A stretch of DNA of 64,000 bases from Planctomycetota bacterium. GTDB taxonomy: Bacteria; Planctomycetota; UBA1135; UBA2386. The notes under the pieces are model-generated. The model had not been told where the DNA came from. It did no database searches and worked only from the letters and a program-made list of their open reading frames with translations. Positions 44,735-53,266 of the stretch are shown here, one piece after another. The stretch is from contig JADJWQ010000001.1 in assembly GCA_016716265.1 (NCBI GenBank), positions 930,001 to 994,000 of the forward strand, in the 5' to 3' direction. Position numbers and translations under genes: made by a program. How positions within the stretch are numbered: position 1 is the stretch's first letter; each line of letters starts with the position of its first letter.

Positions 44735-46129
44735 ACGCCCGCCGCCTCGATCGACCATCCACAGTCGCGCGTCCTCCTGCGCCGCGACCTGCAGCGCGAT
44801 GACGCACGCGACGAGGTCGAACCCGAGATACGAGTCACCGCCGTTGTTGCGCTTGCCGCCGATGTACCGGAGCCGGTCGTCCGGCCCGCGTGTCAGCGCC
44901 AGGTACCAACGCCACTCGGCGAGGAAGCGCTGATACGCCGCCCCGTCCCAGGCCCGCAGCGCCGGCGCCTGCAGCAGCATGCCGAGCGAGCCGACCGCGT
45001 GCGCCTCACGCACCCGCGCAGCGTGCGCGTCGAGATAGCTCATCAGCGTACCGTGCAACTCCGGGCGCTGTCCGGTCAGAGCGAGGGCCAGCGCCGTCGC
45101 GCTCGTCCGCAGCGACGCGTCGCCGGTGCCGGTGCCGCGCATCGTCCAGTAACGCACACCGCCGTCCGGATCGATCGACGCCGCGAGCTGATCGAGACTC
45201 AGCGTCCACGCCCGCTCGTCGACCTCGACACCGATGCCCATCGCCATCGCCCACGCCAGCTGGGCCTGTGCGTTGATGACGTTGAAGCCCTTGCCGGCGT
45301 AGCCGACGGTCACGTCGTGTCCGAATCTGCCGTCCTCGGACATGCGCGCGACCAGCGCGCGGCAGCAACGATCGACCACGGCCGCATCGTCCGCATCCGC
45401 ATCGAGGTGCCAGTGCTCCGCGAGCGCGATCGCCGTCGCCGTCAGGGCCCAGTTGCCGAGCCCGTCCGGGCCGCGTCCGAGGTCTTCGGGCAGCCACGCG
45501 CTCCGGTCAGGCCCGTGCAGCCAGGTCGCGGCACGGTCGATCGCGTCACGATGCGCGTCGTCGCCGTGCGCGAGCAGTGCCACGAGCGCCCAGGCCGTCA
45601 GCACGCGGTCGCCGGTCAGACCGACCGGCGAATCCCACATGCCGTTCGACCGCTGCGCGGCCAGCAGCTGCGCCGCCGCCGCGCGCCGCAACGCGAGCCG
45701 CGCCTCCCGCGCATGCGGACCCGCGAGCGACGACCGCTCCGGCAGAGCGACCGTCACCTCGACGTCGCAGTCCGCGTCGTCCGGCCCGCGTCGCACCTGC
45801 AGGACCACGCGCCGCGGCTCCGCCTCGCCCGCCGCGTCGAGCGCCTCGCCGAGCGCGCGCTGCGGCCCGTCGCCGCCGGCGTCGATGCGGTCGCTGTAGG
45901 CAGCGAATGCCACACCGCCGACGCCGAGGATCCGATCGCCGACCGCCAGCCCGGCCACCGCTCCCGGCGCACCCGCGTCGAGCTCGACGACCGTCGCCGC
46001 GCTCGTCCCCACCGTGACCGTCGCGACGCCACCGAGCAGACCGAGCGGGAAGCGGTCCGCACGCGGCGGCTGCGCCTCCTGAGGAGCGCAGAGCGTGAGC
46101 AGGGCGAGGATCGACAGCGCGGTCGGCAT
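44723..46129 (-). CDS. Secreted PDZ-domain protein with terpenoid-cyclase-like helical repeats
   Basis: 468 aa. Short signal (MPTALSILALLTLCAP). Residues 28-115 form a PDZ domain (LGLLGGVATVTVGTSAATVV, GAVAGLAVGDRILGVGG). Residues 150-460 hold repeats like those in prenyltransferase/squalene-cyclase folds: QRSNGMWDSPVGLTGDR, WALVALLAHG, NWALTATAIALAEHW, INAQAQLAWAMAMG, DPDGGVRYWTMRG. No catalytic DxDD motif was noticed, so an enzyme role is doubtful and a peptide-binding or scaffold role is possible. It is convergent with the SrfB-like gene and separated from paralogue 3 by about 390 bp. Confidence 0.8.
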   Translation of the reverse strand: MPTALSILALLTLCAPQEAQPPRADRFPLGLLGGVATVTVGTSAATVVELDAGAPGAVAGLAVGDRILGVGGVAFAAYSDRIDAGGDGPQRALGEALDAAGEAEPRRVVLQVRRGPDDADCDVEVTVALPERSSLAGPHAREARLALRRAAAAQLLAAQRSNGMWDSPVGLTGDRVLTAWALVALLAHGDDAHRDAIDRAATWLHGPDRSAWLPEDLGRGPDGLGNWALTATAIALAEHWHLDADADDAAVVDRCCRALVARMSEDGRFGHDVTVGYAGKGFNVINAQAQLAWAMAMGIGVEVDERAWTLSLDQLAASIDPDGGVRYWTMRGTGTGDASLRTSATALALALTGQRPELHGTLMSYLDAHAARVREAHAVGSLGMLLQAPALRAWDGAAYQRFLAEWRWYLALTRGPDDRLRYIGGKRNNGGDSYLGFDLVACVIALQVAAQEDARLWMVDRGGGRREL

Positions 46130-46411
46130 CGCGCGCGAGCGTAGCGGAGGCGACCACCGCTCGCCGCACGGCGTTCGGGCGCGAGGCTCCGGCATCGAAG
46201 GTCTGCGGCTTCGCGGTCCCGCGCTCGCGGACGGCATCGGCCGGCGGGTCGCGATCGAGGTGCTACCGAACGCACTGCACGGATTCGGTGACCGGATCGA
46301 TCGCGACGGCGGCAGTCCCCGTCGCCCGCGGGAGCAGCCGCGCATTGCACCGCCCGATGATTCGGACAACCGGAACCCATGTCCCTGCCCCATGGACGCC
46401 TGCCGGTCGAT
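46130..46411. other. Intergenic stretch without recognised features
   Basis: About 280 bp between the PDZ gene start and repeat copy 6. It should hold the promoter of the PDZ gene (leftward). I see no convincing coding region, hairpin or RNA motif. The open frames here lack start context and resemble antisense shadow. Confidence 0.5.
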
Positions 46412-46445
46412 CCTTCCGATCGGTACCGCGTACGGATCGGAAGTC
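46412..46445 (+). repeat. Dispersed palindromic repeat, copy 6 (form B)
   Basis: CCTTCCGATCGGTACCGCG then TACGGATCGGAAGTC. The first two bases differ from the core (CC instead of GACT start), so the arms pair over CTTCCGAT/ATCGGAAG. The conserved leader of paralogue 3 follows directly (AGGAAGTCGGGGAATCAG). Confidence 0.7.
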
Positions 46446-46519
46446 AGGAAGTCGGGGAATCAGTGACGGATTCGCGCGGCTCCTTCGCTTGGCCCTGCTG
46501 AACCCTCGAGGAAGCCCGG

Positions 46520-48934
46520 ATGGACTCGACCAGAAGATCGCTCCTGCACTCGTTCGCCACGCTGCTCACTCCCGCGCTGCTCGCCGTCGGCCTCGCCGCG
46601 CAAGCACCGGCCGGGCCGGCGCCCGCCCCCAGGGAAGTCCAGATCGATTGGAAGACCGGCCCCGCGGAACCCTGGGTGCCGCCTGCGGCGCCGGCCCGGC
46701 GCCCAGCGCCAGGCCTCGTGACGACCAAGGACGTCGAGGGTGGCGCGCGAGGGGCGACGCTCGACCCGTTCGCCGATCCGGCGACGATCCTGTTCGACAC
46801 GCCCGCCGAAGGCACGCTGATCGTCGCAGCCGCGAGCTACAAGGCGGAGTTCACTGCCGGCGCCGCCCGGTTCGTGCCGTTCCTCGGCAGCGCCGCGGCG
46901 CGGGACTGGCCGCTCGGTCTGCACCTCGGCGAAGTCACGATCGCCGGCGAGCCGCTGCCGCTGCGCGCAGTCCCCGACCCGACTCGGCTGGAGCACGTCG
47001 TGACGTTCGACCACGGCAGCGTCGCAGTCCGCTATCACGCGCGAGCCGAGGGTCTCGAGCAGTCGTTCGTCTTCGACGATCTCCCCCGCCGCGGCGAATT
47101 GAAGATCCGGCTCGACGTCGACACCGACCTACAAGGGACCATCGAGGGTTCCGCACTGCGGTTCGCCGGACGCGATGGCGGCGTCGACTACGGCACCGCG
47201 ACCGCGATCGATGCGCGCGGGCGTCGGCTCGATCTCGCGCGCACCCTGGTCGACGGACGGATCGAGATCACCGTGCCAGCGGACTTCGTCGCGACGGCCG
47301 CGATGCCACTGGTGGTCGATCCGTTCGTGAGCCGCGCATTGCTCTATCAATCCACGGTGAACCGTGTCGTGACGGAGCCCGACACGACGTTCGACTACAC
47401 CTCCAACCGCTACATGATATGCTTCGAGCTCGTATACAGCGCGACCGACTCTGACGTCTACAGCTACGAGGTCGACTCGGCGGGGAACACGATCAGCGGC
47501 AGCTACGCAGCGATCGACGTCACGAGCGGTGAATCGTGGCAGCGCCCACGTATTGCGAACGACAACATCATGGGCCGGAACCTGGTGGTGGCGCAGGCGA
47601 GCGCCGGCAACGCCTCGCCGTTCTGGATCCGAGGTCGTACGCGCAACGTCGGCAGCACGACGACGGGTTCGCCGTTCATCGTCTCGTCGGCAGCGACAGG
47701 CAACATCGGCGACAAGATCAATCCCGACGTCGGCAGCGACCCGAGCGTCTTCGCCCCGACCAACTTCACGGTCGTCTGGGAGCGCGTCTACACGTCGACC
47801 GACCACGACATCCATGCACAGCAATTCTCGACCGCTCTGACGCCGTCCGCGAAGTTCCCGACCGAACTCCTGATCGACAACTCCGGATCCTACGAAGGCT
47901 CGCCGGCGATCAGCAACACCTGCGGCATCACTGATCCGAGCATCATCTTCCAGAAGTGGATGATCGTGTACCAGCGTGGCTCCGCCGAGATCCGGGGGCG
48001 GCTGATGCGATGGGACGGGGTGCTCGACCCGGGCTTCGTGATCCACTCGCGCGACGGCATCCTCGGCGCTCCGGTTGTCTCCACCGTGACGCGCCCCAAC
48101 AACGGTGAGTATCTGTACCTCGCCGCCTGGACCAAGACGACGATCGGGCTCGCCGACACTTCGCAGGTGTTCGTCAAGTTGTGCAGCCAGAACAGCACGA
48201 CGCTGACGCCCGCCTACGACCTGGGTGTACTCGAGTTCGGTAGACCGAGCGGCTGGAACCGTGGCTCTCCGCGTGTCGCGACCGACGGCTGCCGCTTCGC
48301 CGTCGCCTACGTCGAGGACTACCAGAACAGCGGCGACCTCGACGTGATCGTGTCTACGGTTCACGCGGGCTACAACCAGACGGGTGGCGTGTGGGGTCTC
48401 GATGTGACCGAACCTCATATCGGCATTGCGAGGCGCACGACGACGGAGCGCTCTGGTGGCATCTGCTCACGATTCGAGACCTCGGACTACACCGCGAGCG
48501 GCTCGGTCCGCTACTTCATGACGTGGAGCGACGACAACGGTGGGAGCTCGCCACAAATCCACGGGGCGCTCTACGACGGCCGCTCGCCCGGCTCGGAGTT
48601 CACCCTGCTTCCGACCGGCTGTGGCCCCGTAACGATCACCCACACCGGCAGCACGGCGCTCGGCATGAACATGACGATCGCGACCTTTGCCACCTACCTG
48701 CTGGTCGGCTTCCCGCAGCCACCGACCCCATTGTGCCCGACCTTCCCGGGCGCGACGTGCCGGATCGGGATCGCGGGCCTCCCCGGCCTCCTACCACCCG
48801 CATTCTCGATCACCGTCCCCTGCGATCATCAGTTGATCGACCTGTCGCTCGCCTTCCAGGGCGTCTCCTTCCTCGTCGGCCCCTGCTGGAACAGCGTCTC
48901 CGTCACCGACACCGTCGTCACCACCTTCCGCTGA
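46520..48934 (+). CDS. Large secreted protein, paralogue 3 of 3
   Basis: 804 aa, third member of the family at 33.8-38.8 kb: LLTPALLAVGLAAQAP, WKTGPAEPWVPPAAPA, ASYKAEFTAGAARFVPFLG, LVVDPFVSRALLYQ, ASPFWIRGRTRN, IRGRLMRWDGVLDPGF, and the C-terminal cysteine module TGCGPVTI, CPTFPGATCRIGIAG, PCDHQLIDLS, GPCWNSVSVTDTV. The leader (46446-46519) matches those of the other two copies. It is separated from copy 2 by the VWA-GTPase-ATPase cassette and the PDZ gene, so either it moved or the cassette was inserted. Function is unknown. Confidence 0.85.
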   Translation: MDSTRRSLLHSFATLLTPALLAVGLAAQAPAGPAPAPREVQIDWKTGPAEPWVPPAAPARRPAPGLVTTKDVEGGARGATLDPFADPATILFDTPAEGTLIVAAASYKAEFTAGAARFVPFLGSAAARDWPLGLHLGEVTIAGEPLPLRAVPDPTRLEHVVTFDHGSVAVRYHARAEGLEQSFVFDDLPRRGELKIRLDVDTDLQGTIEGSALRFAGRDGGVDYGTATAIDARGRRLDLARTLVDGRIEITVPADFVATAAMPLVVDPFVSRALLYQSTVNRVVTEPDTTFDYTSNRYMICFELVYSATDSDVYSYEVDSAGNTISGSYAAIDVTSGESWQRPRIANDNIMGRNLVVAQASAGNASPFWIRGRTRNVGSTTTGSPFIVSSAATGNIGDKINPDVGSDPSVFAPTNFTVVWERVYTSTDHDIHAQQFSTALTPSAKFPTELLIDNSGSYEGSPAISNTCGITDPSIIFQKWMIVYQRGSAEIRGRLMRWDGVLDPGFVIHSRDGILGAPVVSTVTRPNNGEYLYLAAWTKTTIGLADTSQVFVKLCSQNSTTLTPAYDLGVLEFGRPSGWNRGSPRVATDGCRFAVAYVEDYQNSGDLDVIVSTVHAGYNQTGGVWGLDVTEPHIGIARRTTTERSGGICSRFETSDYTASGSVRYFMTWSDDNGGSSPQIHGALYDGRSPGSEFTLLPTGCGPVTITHTGSTALGMNMTIATFATYLLVGFPQPPTPLCPTFPGATCRIGIAGLPGLLPPAFSITVPCDHQLIDLSLAFQGVSFLVGPCWNSVSVTDTVVTTFR

Positions 48935-48975
48935 GACTTCCGATCGGTACCGCGTACGATTTTTACATCTCGCGG
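48935..48975 (+). repeat. Dispersed repeat, copy 7 (form A)
   Basis: GACTTCCGATCGGTACCGCG then TACGATTTTTACATCTCGCGG, beginning right after the stop of paralogue 3 (TGA 48932-48934). CCGCG can pair with CGCGG across the A/T-rich core. It may also serve as a transcription terminator for the gene. Confidence 0.75.
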
Positions 48976-49072
48976 CGACGAGGAACGGAAGCAGCGCTCG
49001 GACCATCGGCGTGCACCATCGGGATGGCCCGGAGCAGGGAGTCGATCGAAGCCCGGCGCTCACGCCCGTGGC

Positions 49073-50023
49073 TCACCGCACGTCGATCAGCCGCAGGGCG
49101 TCGGCGTCGAGCTTCGGTGGCTTCGCGGTCCCGTGCTCGCTGAACGCCACGTCGAACTCGAGCCGGATCTCGTTGTCGCCCAGGCGCCGCAGCGGCAGGC
49201 CGTCGCGCCATAGCACCTCGCCCTCCTGGAGCTCGGCGAGTTCCTCGAGCTCCGGATCGGGCGCCGGCTGGATCCCGTTGATCTGCACGATCGCCCGCCC
49301 GACACCGACATTGGCCGCGGGGTCGTGATAGAAGTGGAACCGGACGCGCTGCACGTAGCCGGTGATCGGATCGATCGTGAATGCGGCGTGCCCGGACACC
49401 TGCGGAAGGGCCCTCGCATTGCCGATCCCCGCGATGCGGATCACCGAGAATCCCATCCTCGCCTCCGTCACGTCCGGCACGAGCCCGGACCACGCCAATT
49501 GCAACGCGAGAGCCTGGGGTAGATCGACCGTCAGGATCTCGACCGGCCGGCCCTGGAATTCGCCGACGTCCGCCCGTTTCACTTCGAGATCCGCGCGGTC
49601 GAGGAGGCGGAACAGCAGGACCGGGTCGGGGATCACCGGCAGCATCTCGCCCGCGAGATCGCGGTCGCGGCGCAGCTCGAAGTGCGTCCCGTCGCCGACG
49701 ATCTGCACCCGCCCATAGCGAACGACCTGCTGGTCGCCGATCTCGGCCGCGAGCATCCCGCCCGCCAGCCGCCCCGTCACCGCGATGGCACCCTGCCCCC
49801 CGCCGGCGCGCGCGGGCGGCACCGGCATGCGCTGCTTCTGCTTGGTGTCCTGCGTGCACGAGAACGCGACCGCGTCCAGGTCGGCCATCGTGCGCAACGC
49901 CTTGCGCAGGAGCGCCCCCTTGCGGACCGCGAGGTCCTGGGCGGGCCGGTCCTGCGCCGGTGCGAGCGCGAGCACGCAAGGGAGGACCGCGGCGAGCGAA
50001 CGGACGAGGCTTGCGAAGGTCAT
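49073..50023 (-). CDS. Secreted protein of unknown function
   Basis: 316 aa. Signal peptide MTFASLVRSLAAVLPCVLAL, likely cut at ALAPAQ. The mature protein has KALRTMADLDAVAFSCTQ, then beta-rich segments (LLFRLLDRADLEVKRADVG, FTIDPITGYVQRVRFHFY) and an acidic C-terminus. It loosely recalls outer-membrane lipoprotein-sorting (LolA-like) folds, but no motif proves this. The ATG at 50023 has GGAG about 6 nt upstream; a longer open frame to 50062 exists without one. It is convergent with paralogue 3 and divergent from the next rightward gene. Confidence 0.7.
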   Translation of the reverse strand: MTFASLVRSLAAVLPCVLALAPAQDRPAQDLAVRKGALLRKALRTMADLDAVAFSCTQDTKQKQRMPVPPARAGGGQGAIAVTGRLAGGMLAAEIGDQQVVRYGRVQIVGDGTHFELRRDRDLAGEMLPVIPDPVLLFRLLDRADLEVKRADVGEFQGRPVEILTVDLPQALALQLAWSGLVPDVTEARMGFSVIRIAGIGNARALPQVSGHAAFTIDPITGYVQRVRFHFYHDPAANVGVGRAIVQINGIQPAPDPELEELAELQEGEVLWRDGLPLRRLGDNEIRLEFDVAFSEHGTAKPPKLDADALRLIDVR

Positions 50024-50302
50024 GGAACTCCGAGCCGGTAGCGGCGGGTGGGAAGTGGCCAAGGTAGCCCCGAGGGCCCACGACCGTGGCGGGAACTCCC
50101 CAGCCGGGCACGACTCCGCGACCCCGCGCTACCCCGGATTCCCCACCTGCAGTGACCAGGAATATCGTCGCGAGTCGACGGCAGCCGCGACGATCGCGGC
50201 GTGCTCATGCCCGCCCACAGGGCAGGTCTCGCTGCGGCCCCCACGCGCCGGTCGCGGACCGGTGCCGCCGTCGTTCACCGCGCTACCCCCGGAGACCTCT
50301 CC

Positions 50303-52138
50303 ATGCCCGCTCCTTCGACGACCCGCCGCCGGGCTCCCACCTCGCTCGGCGGGCACCTGGGCAAGCTCGCCCTGGTCGCGCCGCTGCTGCTCGCCACCGC
50401 CCCGGCGGCCGCCCAGCAGTCGGTGCCGCTGCTGTGCGGCGTCCCCGCCGACGTCTGCTTCGTGGTCCACGGCGCCGACACGCCGACGCCCGACCCCGCC
50501 TGGCGCGCGTTCGAGTCCGCGGTCGGCCAGCTCGCCGACAGCGGCGTGCACCGCGACCTGTTCGAGCTCATCGCCCTCTCGGAGCCGCGCTCGGCCCGCG
50601 CGAGCTTCATGGCGAGCGTCGACGAGTGGTTCGCGCTGCTCGGCAAGGTCGACTGGCCGCTACTCGTGAGCAAGGAGGTCGCGTTCGCCTACCGGCTGGC
50701 CATGCCGATGCCGGAGTACGTCTACCTGTTCCGCGTACCCGAGCCACACGCCGCGACACAGAGCGGCGCCCTGCGCGAGCTCCTGACCGCCACGGCGGAG
50801 CGCCTGGAGCTCGGCGCCGACGCGGTGACCTCGCAGCCGCTCGACGGCGGCGCCGGCGAGTTGACCACTCTCACGGTCCCCGGCTCGCCGCTGCAGCTCG
50901 TCGCCGGTCGCGCGGGCGACGTGGTGCTCCTGTCGACGTCGGCGCGGCTCGCACGCAGCAGCGCCAATCACCTGGCGAGCGGTGACACGGCCGGCACGCT
51001 CGCCGGCGACAGCGCGCTGCGCGCCGACCTCGCGCTGCTGCCGCAGGCGAACGAGAGCACGGTGTTCGTCGACTTCGGCACGATCCTCGAGTTCGCCACG
51101 CCGCTGCTTCGCCTCGCGAGCGGTGCGCTCGCCGACGCGCCGGAATCGCCCGAGTCGGCCTGGGCCCGCACGCTGGTCGGCGCCGGCACCACGCTCCTCG
51201 AGGACCTCGGCGACCAGCTCGAATCCGTGCTGGTGGTGACGACGAGCGACGGGTCGACGGTGACCTCGACCTCGCTGCTGCGCCATCCGCCGGGCGCGGA
51301 CTCCGCGCGGCTCGCCGCCCTGTGGGCCGACCGCCAGCCCTGGCGCGACTGGGCCCGCCTGGTGCCGTCCGACGCGACGCGGTTCTGGTTCGAGCCGGGA
51401 CTCGACCCGGCGGAGGTGGCGGACTACCTGGCGGAGCTGGCCGAGACGCACGCCAGGGGGAGCCTCGAACTGCCACCAGGCACGCGCGCGCTGCTCGACG
51501 CCATGTCCGGCGAGCTCGGCGCGATCGACCTCGCACCGCGCGCCGGTGCGACCGACGCCTGCCCGCTCGGCGAGACGATCGTCGCGCTGCGGCTCGACGA
51601 CCCGCAGCTCGTCGCGGCCCGGCTGCCCGGGCTCCTCGACGACGCGGTCGCGTTCCTGCACAGCCGCGAGCAGGCGGCCGCGGTGCAGTCGCTCGACGAC
51701 CTGTCGGCCACCACCCTGGCGATCCGCGCGCTGCCGTGGCTCCGCCCGACCTTCGCGGTGCGCGGCGACCTGCTGCTGGTCGCGACGTCGCCCGACGCGC
51801 TGCGCCGCGTCGACGCGGCAGGCCGCCAGCGCAGCCCGGCGCCGCACATGCACGAGGCCGTCGCCGGTGGCGGGCTGCTGGCGTTCGGAACCGACCAGGT
51901 GCAGACGCCCGCATTCGGCCTGGGCGACCTGCTCGGCGCAGCCGGCCTGACGCTGGCCCTGCTGCCGGACGAGCTGCGCGCCGAGCCGGCGATCCCGATC
52001 CTCGCCCGCATCGCGACCAAGCTGGCACCGGCGCTCCGCGCGCTCGAGTCCGGCTACCGCACGACCTGGACCGACCTGCCGGCACCCGCCCCGGACGTCT
52101 CGCTGTCACGCGTCGTCTGGCGCTACGACGTCCGCTGA
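50303..52138 (+). CDS. Secreted protein of unknown function (611 aa)
   Basis: 611 aa. Signal peptide: MPAPSTTRRRAPTSLGGHLG, then LALVAPLLLATAPAAAQ, cut after AAA/Q. The body is alpha/beta and alternates short motifs such as DVCFVVHGADTP, ESVLVVTTSDGSTVTS and TLVGAGTTLLEDLGDQLES. No domain is recognised, and the pattern resembles large secreted proteins of unknown function common in Planctomycetota (impression only). GGAGA at 50291-50295 precedes the ATG. It is followed 27 bp later by a Sel1-repeat lipoprotein, so co-transcription is likely. The 279 bp upstream hold no recognised feature. Confidence 0.75.
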   Translation: MPAPSTTRRRAPTSLGGHLGKLALVAPLLLATAPAAAQQSVPLLCGVPADVCFVVHGADTPTPDPAWRAFESAVGQLADSGVHRDLFELIALSEPRSARASFMASVDEWFALLGKVDWPLLVSKEVAFAYRLAMPMPEYVYLFRVPEPHAATQSGALRELLTATAERLELGADAVTSQPLDGGAGELTTLTVPGSPLQLVAGRAGDVVLLSTSARLARSSANHLASGDTAGTLAGDSALRADLALLPQANESTVFVDFGTILEFATPLLRLASGALADAPESPESAWARTLVGAGTTLLEDLGDQLESVLVVTTSDGSTVTSTSLLRHPPGADSARLAALWADRQPWRDWARLVPSDATRFWFEPGLDPAEVADYLAELAETHARGSLELPPGTRALLDAMSGELGAIDLAPRAGATDACPLGETIVALRLDDPQLVAARLPGLLDDAVAFLHSREQAAAVQSLDDLSATTLAIRALPWLRPTFAVRGDLLLVATSPDALRRVDAAGRQRSPAPHMHEAVAGGGLLAFGTDQVQTPAFGLGDLLGAAGLTLALLPDELRAEPAIPILARIATKLAPALRALESGYRTTWTDLPAPAPDVSLSRVVWRYDVR

Positions 52139-52165
52139 CGCCGGGGCTACGCTGGGCGGCACCGC

Positions 52166-53197
52166 ATGTCCGCCCAGCCGACCCGCTCGCTCGCGCTCGC
52201 CACGCTCGCAGCCGCCGTGCTCGTCTCCTGCGGCGTCGCACCGGCCCCGGCACCGGTGCCCGCGGCGCCGGCCCGGACGTCATCCGGCACGCCGTCCCCG
52301 GGCGAGCTCGAAGCGCTCGCCACCCGCGGCGACGTCGACGCGTCGCTGCAGCTCGCCGCGATGCACCTCGACGGGAGCGGCGTCGCGCGCGACCACGCGG
52401 CGGCCGCGCATTGGTTCCGCGTCGCGGCCGAGCACCGCGCGTCGGCGGCCCAGTTCGCGCTCGGCGCGCTGCACGAGGCCGGGCATGGCGTGCCCGAGAG
52501 CCAGAGCGAGGCATTCCGCTGGTATCTGCTCGCGGCCGAGCAGGGCCACGCCGGCGCGCAGGGACGCGTCGGCTTGATGTACGCCCAAGGTCGGGGCGTC
52601 CGCCGCGACGATGCCGAAGCGGCCGCCTGGCTGCGGCGCGCCGCCGACCGCGGCGACGCCGTCGCGCAGCACAATCTGGGTCTGCTGTGCCTGAACGGGC
52701 AGGGGCTGCCGCAGGACGCCGGGGCTGCCGCGCGGTGGTTCCGGCTCGCCGCCGAACAGGACCTCGCCCCGGCGCAGCTCCACCTCGCCCACCTGTGCGC
52801 GCGCGGCAGCGGGGTGCAGCAGGACGACGCCGAGGCCGCGCGCTGGCTGCGGCGCGCGGCCGAGCTCGGGCTACCCGCAGCGCAACACGATCTCGCGCTG
52901 CTCTACCTGCGCGGCACCGGCGTGATCGCTGATGCGGCGGAGGCCGCACGCTGGCTGCACCGCGCAGCCGAGCAGGGACTGCCCGCGGCACAGGTCCGGC
53001 TCGGCGTGATGTACGAGACCGGCCGCGGCGTCACGCAGGACGACGTGCAGGCGAGCATGTGGTACGGCATCGCCGCGACGAACGGCGACGCTGCGGCACG
53101 CAGCCGGCTCGCGACCCTGCTGGCCCGGATGCCGGCCGACCAGATCGAGCGCGCCGAAGACCTGCAGCGCGCCTACCTCCAAGCGGCGCCGCGCTGA
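52166..53197 (+). CDS. Sel1-repeat lipoprotein
   Basis: 343 aa. Lipoprotein signal ending in LAAAVLVSC (Cys near 22). About seven or eight Sel1-like tetratricopeptide repeats of 36 residues fill residues 50-320, each with a core such as LGALHEAGHGVPESQSEAFR or LGLMYAQGRGVRRDDAEAA. Sel1 repeats mediate protein contacts, often as adaptors in the envelope. The ATG at 52166 lies 27 bp after the preceding gene. It is followed by a second Sel1 lipoprotein gene 69 bp away. Partners are unknown. Confidence 0.88.
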   Translation: MSAQPTRSLALATLAAAVLVSCGVAPAPAPVPAAPARTSSGTPSPGELEALATRGDVDASLQLAAMHLDGSGVARDHAAAAHWFRVAAEHRASAAQFALGALHEAGHGVPESQSEAFRWYLLAAEQGHAGAQGRVGLMYAQGRGVRRDDAEAAAWLRRAADRGDAVAQHNLGLLCLNGQGLPQDAGAAARWFRLAAEQDLAPAQLHLAHLCARGSGVQQDDAEAARWLRRAAELGLPAAQHDLALLYLRGTGVIADAAEAARWLHRAAEQGLPAAQVRLGVMYETGRGVTQDDVQASMWYGIAATNGDAAARSRLATLLARMPADQIERAEDLQRAYLQAAPR

Positions 53198-53266
53198 CCG
53201 GGCTCGCGCCCCCCATCGCCCGTGCCATCGACTCAACCGGATCGGCCCGGCGACCGATGCTCCGGT

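Noticed and set aside
33635..48975. Reading the repeat-rich 33.6-49 kb interval as a CRISPR array
   Set aside because: Repeats are kilobases apart with genes between; spacers of uniform size and cas genes are absent.
33697..48975. An insertion sequence flanked by the palindromic repeats
   Set aside because: No transposase or recombinase gene is recognisable inside or near any interval bounded by the repeats. If mobile, the element is non-autonomous.
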